From the NCBI RefSeq assembly GCF_018704125.1, contig NZ_JAGTIS010000009.1, forward strand, positions 1 to 64,000: a stretch of 64,000 bases of DNA. Direction: 5' to 3'. Position 1 is the stretch's first letter. Each line of letters starts with the position of its first letter. The notes beneath the pieces were generated by a model. That model was not told the origin of the DNA. It saw only the letters and a list, made by a program, of their open reading frames with translations, and ran no database searches. Below are positions 1 to 8,623 of this stretch, one piece after another. The DNA comes from Metapseudomonas boanensis (lineage in GTDB: Bacteria > Pseudomonadota > Gammaproteobacteria > Pseudomonadales > Pseudomonadaceae). A program made the position numbers and the translations under genes.

Positions 1-1
1 C

Positions 2-109
2 GGCCCCCTGGCGTTGCTGCGACTGCGTGGCTTCACGCTGCCGACGCAGATCTTTCTCGACCCCGGCGGCTCATCGATGCCGCTGGCGCAGTACGGAGAT
101 CGACCATGA
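2..109 (+). CDS. 3' end of an upstream gene, probably tssM/icmF
   Basis: An open frame enters from the left edge and stops at a TGA that overlaps the tssA start codon by three bases. Only about 35 codons are visible. They include the pattern PLALLRLRGFTLPTQIF, which resembles the way TssM/IcmF proteins end (a short beta segment, then 'LRGF.LP..IF'). Position directly before tssA in a T6SS cluster supports this. The identification is an inference from a very short stretch; another T6SS component is possible. Confidence 0.45.
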   Translation, partial: GPLALLRLRGFTLPTQIFLDPGGSSMPLAQYGDRP

Positions 110-1689
110 GCCTGTCCGCACTCATCGGCAGCTGCCTGGGTCAGCGCGACGCACTGGCACTGGCCCGCGGCCAGGCGCCGGATTGGGAGGCCTGGTTGCG
201 GCCGGTCAGCCAGGCGTCGGCGGTTGGCGAAGACCCCGGCTACGACGACGACTTCCAGCACATGCGCGAAGAGGTCAACAAGCTCTCGGGCGCCGATACC
301 GAACGGGTCGCGCAGTTGGCCGAGAAGCTGATCAAACAGCGCTGCAAGGACCTGCGGGTGGCGACCTACTACCTCTGGGCGCGCATGCAGCGGGACGGCG
401 AGGCGGGACTGGCCGACGGCCTGAGCCTCTTGGCCGCCCTACTGGGGCGTTTCGCCGACGACATCCTGCCGAGCCGGCCCAACAGTCGACGCATGGCGCT
501 GGAGTGGCTGGCCAGCGGCAAGGTGCTGGACAGCCTGTCGCTCTATCCGGAGGTGGTGAAGGGCGAGGCGGAGCGGACCGTGGCGGCGCTGGCCTGGCTG
601 GAGCAGGGCCTGGCCGCCTGGCCGGAGGACCAGCGACCAGCGCTGGGCGCGCTCTACGCCGCCCTGTCGAGCCGCTTGGCGCAGTCCGGCGGGGTCGACG
701 CGCTGGTGCCGCAGAACAGCGCCGCCCATGAGGCGAGCCGGCAGAGCGCCACGCCGGTGGTCGCAACGATCAAGTCCGGGCGCGACCTGCTGGACGGCGG
801 TCGTGCTCTGGCCGGCTACCTGCGCGAGCAGCCCCTGGGGTGGCTGGCGGCGCACCGGCTGATGAAGAGCCTGCGCTGGGACACGGTGCATCAGTTGCCG
901 CCCACAGAGGCCAGCGGCAATACCCGGCTCACGCCGCCCCGCAGCGACTACCGGGCACAGCTCAAGCGCCTGCACCTGCAGCAGAGTTGGAGCGAGCTGC
1001 TCGATCAGGTCGAGCGTATCTACGGCGAAGGGGTGAATCATTTCTGGCTCGATCTGCAGTGGTACCTGTGCCAGGCACTGGACAAGCAGGGGGCACCCCA
1101 GGATGGCTGGGCCGATATCGTCAAGCGCGACCTGGGCATGTTCCTCGACCGCCTGCCGGGCCTGGAATCCCTGCGCTGGAGCGACGGCTCGCCGTTCGCC
1201 GACGAAACCACCCGCAACTGGATCGCCCAGCATGTCAGCGGCAATCAGTCGCCACAGTGGCTGCCCGCTGCCGCCGCGCCGACGTCGGTGGACGCCGACA
1301 TTCTCGCCCTGGAAGGCAAGGCACTGGCGCAGGCCGACAGTGAGGGCGTGGAAGCGGCCATCGCTTGGCTCGCTGCCCAAACCGGCGTGCACAGCGGGCG
1401 CCAGCGTTGGCTGCTGCGCCTGCTGATGGCTCGGGTCGCCGAGCAGTGCGGCAAGACCGAACTGGCCATTCACCTCCTGGCGGAGCTGGAGGCCACGGCG
1501 CAGCGCCAGGCCCTGGCGGAGTGGGAGCCCGACCTGACCTTCGAGGTACAGGCCCGCCTGCTTAAGCTGCTGCGCCTGAAGTCCCAGCGCAGTGATGCCG
1601 ACAAGCCCGCGCTCGGGCGTCGTAAGGAGGCCTTGCTGGCCGAATTGGTCAGCATCGATCCGGTGCGGGCCGCGGTGCTCTGTAGCTGA
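106..1689 (+). CDS. tssA: Type VI secretion protein TssA (VasJ / VC_A0119 family)
   Basis: The 527-residue product matches the VC_A0119/VasJ class of TssA. TssA proteins contact the baseplate and membrane complex and prime or cap polymerisation of the contractile sheath in the cytoplasm. The N-terminal part, roughly residues 20-200, is the ImpA_N region (for example YDDDFQHMREEVNKLSG and KDLRVATYYLWARMQR). A variable linker follows, then a helical C-terminal domain from about residue 265 that is typical of this long class. The ATG overlaps the stop of the preceding gene, so the two are translationally coupled. The next gene, tssF, begins about 35 bases downstream on the same strand. The family is clear; the exact TssA subclass is less certain. 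Confidence 0.85.
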   Translation: MSLSALIGSCLGQRDALALARGQAPDWEAWLRPVSQASAVGEDPGYDDDFQHMREEVNKLSGADTERVAQLAEKLIKQRCKDLRVATYYLWARMQRDGEAGLADGLSLLAALLGRFADDILPSRPNSRRMALEWLASGKVLDSLSLYPEVVKGEAERTVAALAWLEQGLAAWPEDQRPALGALYAALSSRLAQSGGVDALVPQNSAAHEASRQSATPVVATIKSGRDLLDGGRALAGYLREQPLGWLAAHRLMKSLRWDTVHQLPPTEASGNTRLTPPRSDYRAQLKRLHLQQSWSELLDQVERIYGEGVNHFWLDLQWYLCQALDKQGAPQDGWADIVKRDLGMFLDRLPGLESLRWSDGSPFADETTRNWIAQHVSGNQSPQWLPAAAAPTSVDADILALEGKALAQADSEGVEAAIAWLAAQTGVHSGRQRWLLRLLMARVAEQCGKTELAIHLLAELEATAQRQALAEWEPDLTFEVQARLLKLLRLKSQRSDADKPALGRRKEALLAELVSIDPVRAAVLCS

Positions 1690-1723
1690 ACCTCATTCAA
1701 GACAGGAAGCATGCTTTGTGGAC

Positions 1724-3487
1724 ATGGACAATCTGACGCTGCGTTACTTCGACGCGGAGATGCGTTATCTGCGCGAGGCCGGCCAGGAGTTCGCCGAGGC
1801 TTTTCCCGACCGGGCGGCACAACTCAACCTGGATCGCCCGGGGGCACGCGACCCCTACGTCGAGCGTCTTTTCGAAGGCTTCGCCTTCCTCATGGGGCGG
1901 CTGCGCGAGAAGCTCGACGACGATCTGCCCGAGTTGACCGAGGGCCTGGTCAGCCTGCTCTGGCCGCACTACCTGCGGACCATCCCGTCGCTGTCGATCA
2001 TCGAGCTGGCGCCTGATCTGCAACAGATGAAGCGCAGCGAACGGGTCGAACGGGGACTCGAAGTGCTGTCGCAGCCGGTAGGGCCAAAGCGTACCCGCTG
2101 CCGCTACACCACGACCCGCGACCTGACCTTGCAGCCGCTGGCTGTGGAGTCTCTGCGGCTGGCCTACGAGCCGGATGGCCGTTCGTTGCTGCGCCTGCGC
2201 CTGGCTTGTGGTCCCCTGGCCGAATGGCCGCAGGTGGACCTGAGCCGCCTGCCGCTCTACCTAAATGCAGAGGCGCCGGTGGCCAGTGCCTTGCACCTGG
2301 CACTGACCCGCCAGGTGCATGACTTGTATGTGCGCCTGCCCGGCAACCCGGAGCGTGTGCCGCTGCAGGGGCATTTCGCAGCGGGCGGCTTCGCCGAGGA
2401 TGACCGCCTCTGGCCCAAGGGCGACAGCGCCTTCAGCGGTTACCAGTTGCTCCTGGAGTACTTCAGCTTTCGCGAGAAGTTCATGTTCGTCACCCTGCAC
2501 GGCCTGGAGCGGCTGAGCGTGCCGGAGGGGGCGCCCTGGATCGAGCTGGAGGTGTTGCTTGCCGAAGGCTGGTCCCACGACTTCGAGCCGCACGCCGAGC
2601 ACATTCGCCTGCATGCCGTACCGGTGATCAACCTGTTCGCGCTGGAAGCCGACCCGCTGCGCCTGGACCCGTTGCAGAGCGACTACCTGCTGCGCCCCAT
2701 GCGCTTGCAGGACGGCCACACGGAAATCTACTCGGTGGACCAGGTCACCGCTTCGAAGAATGCCGAGCGCGAGGACTATGTCCCGTTCACCAGCTTCCGC
2801 CACAAGGGCGGGATGCTGCGCGACGATGCTCCGGAGCGCTACTTCCACACACGCCTGAAGCGCGGCGCCAATGGCCTCCACGACACCTGGCTGATCCTCG
2901 GTGGCGAGGGGTTCGACGCCGACCGCCTGGTGGCCGACGAGAGCCTGTCGCTGCGGCTGACCGGCACCAATGGCCAACTGCCCCGCAAGGCGTTGCAGAG
3001 CACCCTGCTCGACAGCCTGGTGCAGTCCACCCAGGCCGGCCTGCGGGTGCGCAATCTGTGCGCGCCGACCTTGCCCTGTTATCCGCCGAATCGCGATCGC
3101 TTTCACTGGCGGGTGCTCAGTCACCTGGGTTCGAACTTCCTGCCCATGCTGGGCAACGCCGAGGTGCTGCGCGGCACCCTGGCGCTCTACGACTGGAGCG
3201 GCAGCGAGCTGAATCGCCGCCGCCTGGAGGCCATCGTCGACGTTCGTCACCACCTGATCCAGCGTTTCGAGAAGGGCTTCCTGCTGCGTGGCGTGGATAT
3301 CGAAGTCACGCTGGATGCCAACGGCTTCTCCGGTGAAGGGGACATCAGTCTGTTCGGCGAAATGCTCAACCGCTTCTTCGCCCTCTACGCCGATGTTCAC
3401 CTGTTCAACCAGCTCACGCTGATCCTTCAACCCACCGGAAAGTGCCTGCGATGGAACGAGAATCACAGTCAGCGTATTCCCGGCTGA
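1724..3487 (+). CDS. tssF: Type VI secretion baseplate protein TssF
   Basis: The 587-residue product is a TssF (VasA/ImpG family) baseplate wedge subunit, which works with TssG and TssE to build the phage-like baseplate. The N-terminus MDNLTLRYFDAEMRYLREA and the following segment ending in 'GLVSLLWPHYLRTIPS' are family hallmarks, and the length fits. I chose ATG 1724 because the conserved family N-terminus starts there. A GTG six bases upstream (1718) is better spaced from a possible 'aggaag' ribosome-binding site at 1703-1709, so the true start may be two codons earlier. The gene overlaps tssG by 37 bases. Confidence 0.9.
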   Translation: MDNLTLRYFDAEMRYLREAGQEFAEAFPDRAAQLNLDRPGARDPYVERLFEGFAFLMGRLREKLDDDLPELTEGLVSLLWPHYLRTIPSLSIIELAPDLQQMKRSERVERGLEVLSQPVGPKRTRCRYTTTRDLTLQPLAVESLRLAYEPDGRSLLRLRLACGPLAEWPQVDLSRLPLYLNAEAPVASALHLALTRQVHDLYVRLPGNPERVPLQGHFAAGGFAEDDRLWPKGDSAFSGYQLLLEYFSFREKFMFVTLHGLERLSVPEGAPWIELEVLLAEGWSHDFEPHAEHIRLHAVPVINLFALEADPLRLDPLQSDYLLRPMRLQDGHTEIYSVDQVTASKNAEREDYVPFTSFRHKGGMLRDDAPERYFHTRLKRGANGLHDTWLILGGEGFDADRLVADESLSLRLTGTNGQLPRKALQSTLLDSLVQSTQAGLRVRNLCAPTLPCYPPNRDRFHWRVLSHLGSNFLPMLGNAEVLRGTLALYDWSGSELNRRRLEAIVDVRHHLIQRFEKGFLLRGVDIEVTLDANGFSGEGDISLFGEMLNRFFALYADVHLFNQLTLILQPTGKCLRWNENHSQRIPG

Positions 3488-4545
3488 ACGCTAGCGGTCT
3501 GCTGCAAGCCCTGGAAGGGCGTGTCGCCGAAGCGAACCTCTACCGCTTCTGCCAGTTGCTGGAGCAGGCCCTTCCGGATCAGCCACCCCTGGGCAGCACT
3601 GCGCGCCCAGCGAATGACCCGGTACGCTTTCGCCCAGACCCTGGCATGGGGTTCCCCGCGGGCGAGCTGAAGGCCATCGTATTCGACGATAAGCGACCCT
3701 CGGGGCCGGCCACGGTCCGCACGCGCCTGCTGGGGCTGTACGGCGTGGACTCTCCGCTGCCAACCGCCTACCTGGACGACATTGCGCAGCGCCGCGAAGG
3801 GCATGAGGCCCTGGAGGCTTTCCTCGATATCTTCAATCACCGGATTTTCACCCAGCTCTATCGCATCTGGCGCAAATACTCCTACCCGGCGACCTTCGAG
3901 CCCGGCGGGACTGACGCGACCTCCCAGTGTCTGCTGGGGCTCATCGGCCTTGGGATTCCCGGTACCGCCTCGCATGTCGAGACGCCGATCTCGCGCTTTC
4001 TTGCGCTGCTCAGCGTCATGCGCCTGCCCACCCGCAATGCCGAGGGCGTGGCGGCGCTGGTGAAACTCCTGGCACCCCACTCAAGCGCCACCGTCACGCC
4101 GCACTGGCCGCAGCGGGTCGTGCTGGCGCAACCGACGAGCCTGTCGGTTTCCACACCGGTGAGTCTGTCGCAGGGCACGCCGCTGGGTCGTGTCGGCCGC
4201 GACGCCAACAGTCAGCTACGCCTGGCGCTGTTCACCGAGGATCAGCAGGAGGCGCTGGGCTGGCTGCCAGGTGCCCGCCTGCACAGCGATCTGCTGGTGC
4301 TGTTGCGGGTCTACCTCGGTTGGCGCTGCACGGCATGCCTGAAACTGTCCCTGCCAACGCACTGCCTGCCTCGCCCCGTACTGGGCGAGGCAACACTGCG
4401 GCTCGGCATGACCGGGCTGTTAGGGCTGGGTAGCAACCGGCGAGCGAACGAGCGGGACATCGTCACCATCAGGCTGGGTCGTTACCAGGGCCTGCAGAGC
4501 AATCCCCAGGAAAGAGAGGCACAGCATGTTGCGTACCGTTTTTAA
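3451..4545 (+). CDS. tssG: Type VI secretion baseplate protein TssG
   Basis: The 364-residue product is TssG (VasB/ImpH family), the partner of TssF in the T6SS baseplate wedge. The N-terminal segment with NLYRFCQLLEQALP, the FRPDPGMGFPAGEL stretch and the C-terminal 'GEATLRLGMTGLLGLG' region are typical. ATG 3451 follows a 'ccggaaag' ribosome-binding site by about nine bases. A GTG at 3442 would add three residues. The start lies inside the end of tssF and the stop lies 20 bases inside tssJ, so translation of tssF, tssG and tssJ is likely coupled. Confidence 0.9.
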   Translation: MERESQSAYSRLNASGLLQALEGRVAEANLYRFCQLLEQALPDQPPLGSTARPANDPVRFRPDPGMGFPAGELKAIVFDDKRPSGPATVRTRLLGLYGVDSPLPTAYLDDIAQRREGHEALEAFLDIFNHRIFTQLYRIWRKYSYPATFEPGGTDATSQCLLGLIGLGIPGTASHVETPISRFLALLSVMRLPTRNAEGVAALVKLLAPHSSATVTPHWPQRVVLAQPTSLSVSTPVSLSQGTPLGRVGRDANSQLRLALFTEDQQEALGWLPGARLHSDLLVLLRVYLGWRCTACLKLSLPTHCLPRPVLGEATLRLGMTGLLGLGSNRRANERDIVTIRLGRYQGLQSNPQEREAQHVAYRF

Positions 4546-5062
4546 GTCCTTGCTGCTAACCCTGCTAGTCGTTCTGGTGGGAGGGTGTGGCCTGTACCAG
4601 AGCGTTGGGGGCAGTTCGGCGAGCTTCGCCCGATCGATTTTCTACAAGCAGGTGAAGACCCTGCATCTGGACTTCAGTGGCCGCACCGCGATGAACACGG
4701 ACACCCACGACATGTACGGACTGTCGGTGCCAACCCTGGTGCGCATCTATGTCCTGCGCGATGACCAGGCGTTCCGGAAGGCGTCTTACGACAGCCTGGT
4801 GGAGCATAGCCTTGAGGTCCTGGGCGCCGACCTGCTGGACGAACGAACCCTGGTGATCAGCCCCGACGAAGGGGCGCAACTCCGTGTGCCGCTGGACGAG
4901 GCTGCGCGGGTCGTTGCGGTGGCTGCGCTGTTCCGTCAGCCGGATACCGGAGCGGATAGCTGGCGCTTGGTGCTGACCCGCGATGATCTGGACCCGGACC
5001 AGGCGCGGGTGATCGAGTTGGCGGATAACCGCTTGAACATGCGCCCGCTGCCCGAGGATTGA
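4526..5062 (+). CDS. tssJ: Type VI secretion outer-membrane lipoprotein TssJ
   Basis: The 178-residue protein begins with a lipoprotein signal: a basic start, a leucine/valine-rich core and the lipobox LVGGC with the acylated cysteine at residue 21. TssJ lipoproteins sit in the inner leaflet of the outer membrane and bind the periplasmic domain of TssM in the trans-envelope complex. The mature domain carries the expected beta-sandwich pattern, for example 'SVPTLVRIYVLRDDQAFRKA'. It overlaps the end of tssG and is followed three bases later by tssE. Confidence 0.9.
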   Translation: MLRTVFKSLLLTLLVVLVGGCGLYQSVGGSSASFARSIFYKQVKTLHLDFSGRTAMNTDTHDMYGLSVPTLVRIYVLRDDQAFRKASYDSLVEHSLEVLGADLLDERTLVISPDEGAQLRVPLDEAARVVAVAALFRQPDTGADSWRLVLTRDDLDPDQARVIELADNRLNMRPLPED

Positions 5063-5065
5063 CCG

Positions 5066-5497
5066 ATGACCGAGCAGGTACCTTCGCTCTACGAAACGCT
5101 GCTGCAGAATTTCACCGGAGAGCTGGAGCTGCACCAGGTGCGGGAGGAGGATCAGCTCATCCTCTCGGTGCTGGATAACCTCCAGCGCATTCTCGCCAGC
5201 CGCGCCGGTTCGCTCAGCCACCTGCCGGACTACGGCCTGCCGGACCTGGGCCAGATCCTCCAGGGACTGCCGGCGGCGGCCCATGGCCTGATCAGCACCC
5301 TGACCCACACCTTGCTCAAGTACGAGCCGCGGCTGGCGGAGCTGCAGGTCCGGCTGCTGCCGCAGTCGCAGCCGGGGCAACTGGAATACAGCCTCGAGGT
5401 CCAGTTGACGAGCGGGGAGCTGGCGGCTTTCGGCACCACCCTGGCACCGGCGAGCAAGGTGCTGATTCGCCACCTCAGGCGGCAGAACTATCTGTAA
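5066..5497 (+). CDS. tssE: Type VI secretion baseplate protein TssE (gp25-like)
   Basis: The 143-residue product belongs to the GPW/gp25 family. TssE is the homologue of phage T4 gp25 that nucleates the sheath on the baseplate. The segment 'EDQLILSVLDNLQRILASR' followed by 'SHLPDYGLPDL' is characteristic, and the length is normal. It starts three bases after tssJ stops. A purine-rich site precedes the next gene, so the operon continues. Confidence 0.9.
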   Translation: MTEQVPSLYETLLQNFTGELELHQVREEDQLILSVLDNLQRILASRAGSLSHLPDYGLPDLGQILQGLPAAAHGLISTLTHTLLKYEPRLAELQVRLLPQSQPGQLEYSLEVQLTSGELAAFGTTLAPASKVLIRHLRRQNYL

Positions 5498-5527
5498 ACA
5501 GGATTCGATGTAGGGGGAGTGAACACC

Positions 5528-6754
5528 ATGAATGGACTCGTTGGGCGGGTTGGGGACGATTCGCGCGAGCACGGCGATCTTGCTGCGCTCTATGAGGAAC
5601 TGGCGAAGTTGCACCATCCCGCCTGTCCGGATATCGACTGGCGCAAGGTCGAGCAGTGGTGCCGGGAGTTGCTTCGGGACAACGGCAGTGACCTGCAGAT
5701 CGCCGCCTTTCTGGCGTTGGCGCTGGCCCAGCGATACGGCTTGCCGGGAATGGCCGAGGGCTTGACGCTGCTGAGCCAGCTGCTGTCGGCGGCGTGGGAT
5801 CGATTGTGGCCCCGCAATGCGACGGAGCGCATGGACATCCTCGCCTGGTTGTTCGTGCAGCTCCAGCCGTTGCTGCGTGGGCTCGACATCGGTGAGCGGG
5901 ACGCGCCGACGATCCGCAGCCTGGAGGTGGACCTGGGCTTTCTCCAGGAGCTGCTTGGCCGGCATCGGTTGCCCACGATGACGGCGATGCGGGCCTTTAA
6001 CCAGCAGATCGAAATGCTTGCCGGTCGACTGGAGGGCTCGCCGGTGCCGCCGCCACGAAGCACCCGTGGGCATGGCAGCGAGGCGCCCGAGGCGCCACTC
6101 AGGGTGTTCATCTCGGTTCCCGAAGGGGCCCCGGGTGCACCGTGGGTCTATGTGGAGCGGCATCTGGCTGACTTGGCGCCGCGGCGTGGACGTCGTATCG
6201 CCTTCTGGGTGTTGTTGGGGTTCGTCGCGCTGATGCTGCCGAGTGTGCTGGGCTGGCACTACGGGCGGATCTCGCAGGAGGAGGCCCGGGTCGCGACCGA
6301 ACCGATCCGGCTGGACAGCCTCCAGCTGTTCGGCTCCGGTAGCGCGGAGCTGAAGCCGGATTCGACCAAGCTGCTGATCAACGCACTGGCAAGCGTAAAG
6401 GCACAACCCGGCTGGGTGATCGTCATCACCGGACACTCCGATGCCACTGGCGACGAGCAACGCAACCTGGCGCTGGCGCAGGCCCGGGCCGAAGCGGTTC
6501 GCGACTGGATGAAAGCCATGGGCGACTTGCCCGACGACTGCTTCGCCGTTCGCGGCCATGGATCGGGACAGCCCATCGCGGACAACGCCACCGAGTCCGG
6601 ACGCGCGGCCAACCGACGCGTCGACATCAGCCTGGTGCCGGAAGCAGGCGCCTGCAAGGCCCGTCACAGCGGTTCCCTCTCGGCTGTCTACGACTTCGGT
6701 GCGCTGGCCGGCAACGACCGCCTACACGCCGGTCTTGGTGCGCTACGTGGGTGA
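5528..6754 (+). CDS. T6SS-associated ImpA_N-transmembrane-OmpA fusion protein
   Basis: The 408-residue protein has three parts. Residues about 10-170 form an ImpA_N (TssA N-terminal) domain, with LQIAAFLALALAQRYGLPGM and 'AWDRLWPRNATERMDILAWL'. One hydrophobic helix at about 218-240 follows a basic RRGRR cluster. Residues about 260-375 form an OmpA-type peptidoglycan-binding domain, with ITGHSDATGDEQRNLALAQAR and the terminal 'GRAANRRVDISLVPE'. ATG 5528 is chosen because 'gggggag' lies eight bases upstream; a GTG at 5519 is also in frame. By analogy with VasL and TagA (ImpA_N plus membrane helix), it could anchor the sheath end or baseplate to the envelope, here with a cell-wall grip added. 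That role is inferred. The last ~30 residues after the OmpA fold look unlike the family. Confidence 0.75.
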   Translation: MNGLVGRVGDDSREHGDLAALYEELAKLHHPACPDIDWRKVEQWCRELLRDNGSDLQIAAFLALALAQRYGLPGMAEGLTLLSQLLSAAWDRLWPRNATERMDILAWLFVQLQPLLRGLDIGERDAPTIRSLEVDLGFLQELLGRHRLPTMTAMRAFNQQIEMLAGRLEGSPVPPPRSTRGHGSEAPEAPLRVFISVPEGAPGAPWVYVERHLADLAPRRGRRIAFWVLLGFVALMLPSVLGWHYGRISQEEARVATEPIRLDSLQLFGSGSAELKPDSTKLLINALASVKAQPGWVIVITGHSDATGDEQRNLALAQARAEAVRDWMKAMGDLPDDCFAVRGHGSGQPIADNATESGRAANRRVDISLVPEAGACKARHSGSLSAVYDFGALAGNDRLHAGLGALRG

Positions 6755-6844
6755 GCCTACAGGGGATGCCGAAGACAGCTTCGACAAGGCCTACTGAAGC
6801 TCCTCGGTAAACGCCCTCAACGGCTCGATCGGCGATGTAGAGGT

Positions 6845-6867
6845 ATCGTTAACTTAATCGTAACGAT
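6845..6867. promoter_or_regulatory. Candidate MdcR operator upstream of mdcA
   Basis: There is a perfect inverted repeat, ATCGTTA and TAACGAT, separated by nine bases. It lies about 80 bases upstream of the mdcA start. The dyad has the size and symmetry of a LysR-type regulator box. The only LysR-type gene nearby is mdcR, so assignment to MdcR is an inference. Confidence 0.45.
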
Positions 6868-6910
6868 CCGTCCCCGACCTTGATTGATGCCCCATCGGCC
6901 CTGCTTCTAA

Positions 6911-6946
6911 GGTGGCCTCCACGACAGCGGAACCCGTGGAGCCACC
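6911..6946 (+). promoter_or_regulatory. Hairpin covering the mdcA ribosome-binding site
   Basis: A 5' arm at 6911-6923 (GGTGGCCTCCACG) pairs with a 3' arm at 6935-6946 (CGTGGAGCCACC). This gives a 12-bp stem with one bulged C and an 11-base loop, ending exactly at the base before the mdcA ATG. The only plausible Shine-Dalgarno sequence, GGAG at 6938-6941, is inside the 3' arm, so it would be paired when the hairpin forms. The structure is read from the sequence; a regulatory effect is inferred. Confidence 0.5.
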
Positions 6947-8623
6947 ATGACAACAATATCCTCCCCCCCGCCCCAGTGGTCGCGTCGGCGTGCTGAGAAG
7001 CAGCGCCGCCTCGATCGGGTACGTAGCCTTGCCGATGGCGTGGTGCTGCCCAGCGAGCGGATCGTCGCCGCCCTCGAAGCCTTGATCGCCCCCGGCGATC
7101 GCGTAGTGCTCGAAGGCAACAACCAGAAGCAGGCGGACTTCCTTTCCCGCTCCCTGGCCAAGGCCGACTCCGGGCGGCTGCACGACCTGCACATGATCAT
7201 GCCCAGCGTCAGCCGTGCCGAGCACCTGGACCTGTTCGAGCGCGGCATCGCCCGCAAGCTCGACTTCTCCTTCGCCGGTCCGCAGAGCCTGCGCATCGGC
7301 CAACTGCTGGAGGACGGCCTGCTGGAAGTGGGCGCCATCCACACCTATATCGAACTCTATTCGCGCCTGCTGGTGGACCTGATCCCCAACGTCGCGCTGG
7401 TGGCCGGCTTCATGGCCGACCGCGAGGGCAACATCTACACCGGCCCGAGCACCGAAGACACCCCGGCCCTGGTGGAGCCCACCGCCTTCAGCGACGGCAT
7501 CGTTATCGTCCAGGTCAACGAGCTGGTGGATGACGTACGTGACCTGCCGCGCGTGGATATCCCGGCCTCCTGGGTCGACTTCGTGGTGGTCGCCGACAAG
7601 CCTTTCTACATCGAGCCACTGTTCACCCGCGACCCACGCCACATCAAGCCGGTGCACGTGCTGATGGCGATGATGGCGATCCGCGGCATCTACGAAAAAC
7701 ACCAGGTGCAGTCGCTGAACCACGGCATCGGCTTCAACACTGCCGCCATCGAGCTGATCCTGCCCACCTACGGCGAATCCCTGGGGCTCAAGGGCAAGAT
7801 CTGCCGTAACTGGACCCTCAACCCGCACCCGACGCTGATCCCCGCCATCGAGACCGGCTGGGTGGAAAGCGTGCACTGCTTCGGCACCGAGCTGGGTATG
7901 GAGGGATACATCGCCCAGCGCCCGGACGTGTTCTTCACCGGACGCGACGGCTCGCTGCGTTCCAACCGCATGATGTGCCAACTGGCCGGGCAGTACGCGG
8001 TGGACCTGTTCATCGGCGCCACCCTGCAGGTGGATGGCGACGGCCACTCCTCCACCGTTACCCGTGGCCGCCTCGCTGGTTTCGGCGGTGCTCCGAACAT
8101 GGGGCACGACCCGCGCGGTCGCCGCCACGCGACGCCGGCCTGGCTTGCCATGTGTCAACAAAAGGGGGGCGAGCCGATGACCATGCTCGAGCGCGGCAAA
8201 AAGCTGGTGGTGCAGATGGTGGAGACCTTCCAGGAGGGTGGCAAACCCACCTTCGTCGAGACACTCGATGCCGTCGACGTGGCGAAGAAGGCTGGCATGC
8301 CGCTGGCGCCGGTGATGATCTACGGCGATGACGTCACCCACCTGCTCACCGAGGAGGGCATCGCCTACCTCTACAAGGCCCGCAGCCAGGAGGAGCGCAG
8401 GGCGATGATCGCCGCCGTCGCCGGGGTTACCACCATCGGGCTGCGCCACGATCCGAAAGACACCCTGCGCATGCGCCGCGAAGGCCTGATCGCATTGCCG
8501 GAAGACCTCGGCATCCGTCGTACCCAAGCCTCGCGGGAGCTGCTGGCGGCGAAAAGCATCGCCGAACTGGTGGAGTGGTCCGGCGGCCTTTACAACCCCC
8601 CGGCCAAGTTCAGGAGCTGGTGA
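6947..8623 (+). CDS. mdcA: Malonate decarboxylase alpha subunit (acetyl-S-ACP:malonate ACP transferase)
   Basis: The 558-residue protein is MdcA, the alpha subunit. It exchanges acetate on the acyl carrier protein MdcC for malonate so that MdcDE can decarboxylate it. Recognisable family segments are '[22 protein letters not shown]', '[21 protein letters not shown]' and '[21 protein letters not shown]'. It is the first gene of the mdcABCDEGHLM operon and ends one base into mdcB. Its start codon sits at the foot of a hairpin that buries the ribosome-binding site, and a LysR-like dyad lies further upstream. Confidence 0.95.
   Translation: MTTISSPPPQWSRRRAEKQRRLDRVRSLADGVVLPSERIVAALEALIAPGDRVVLEGNNQKQADFLSRSLAKADSGRLHDLHMIMPSVSRAEHLDLFERGIARKLDFSFAGPQSLRIGQLLEDGLLEVGAIHTYIELYSRLLVDLIPNVALVAGFMADREGNIYTGPSTEDTPALVEPTAFSDGIVIVQVNELVDDVRDLPRVDIPASWVDFVVVADKPFYIEPLFTRDPRHIKPVHVLMAMMAIRGIYEKHQVQSLNHGIGFNTAAIELILPTYGESLGLKGKICRNWTLNPHPTLIPAIETGWVESVHCFGTELGMEGYIAQRPDVFFTGRDGSLRSNRMMCQLAGQYAVDLFIGATLQVDGDGHSSTVTRGRLAGFGGAPNMGHDPRGRRHATPAWLAMCQQKGGEPMTMLERGKKLVVQMVETFQEGGKPTFVETLDAVDVAKKAGMPLAPVMIYGDDVTHLLTEEGIAYLYKARSQEERRAMIAAVAGVTTIGLRHDPKDTLRMRREGLIALPEDLGIRRTQASRELLAAKSIAELVEWSGGLYNPPAKFRSW

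Noticed and set aside
4565-6667. A 700-codon open frame on the minus strand across tssJ, tssE and the fusion gene
   Set aside because: It is antisense to three well-supported T6SS genes with ribosome-binding sites and domain matches. Long antisense frames are common in GC-rich Pseudomonas DNA, and the product resembles no family.
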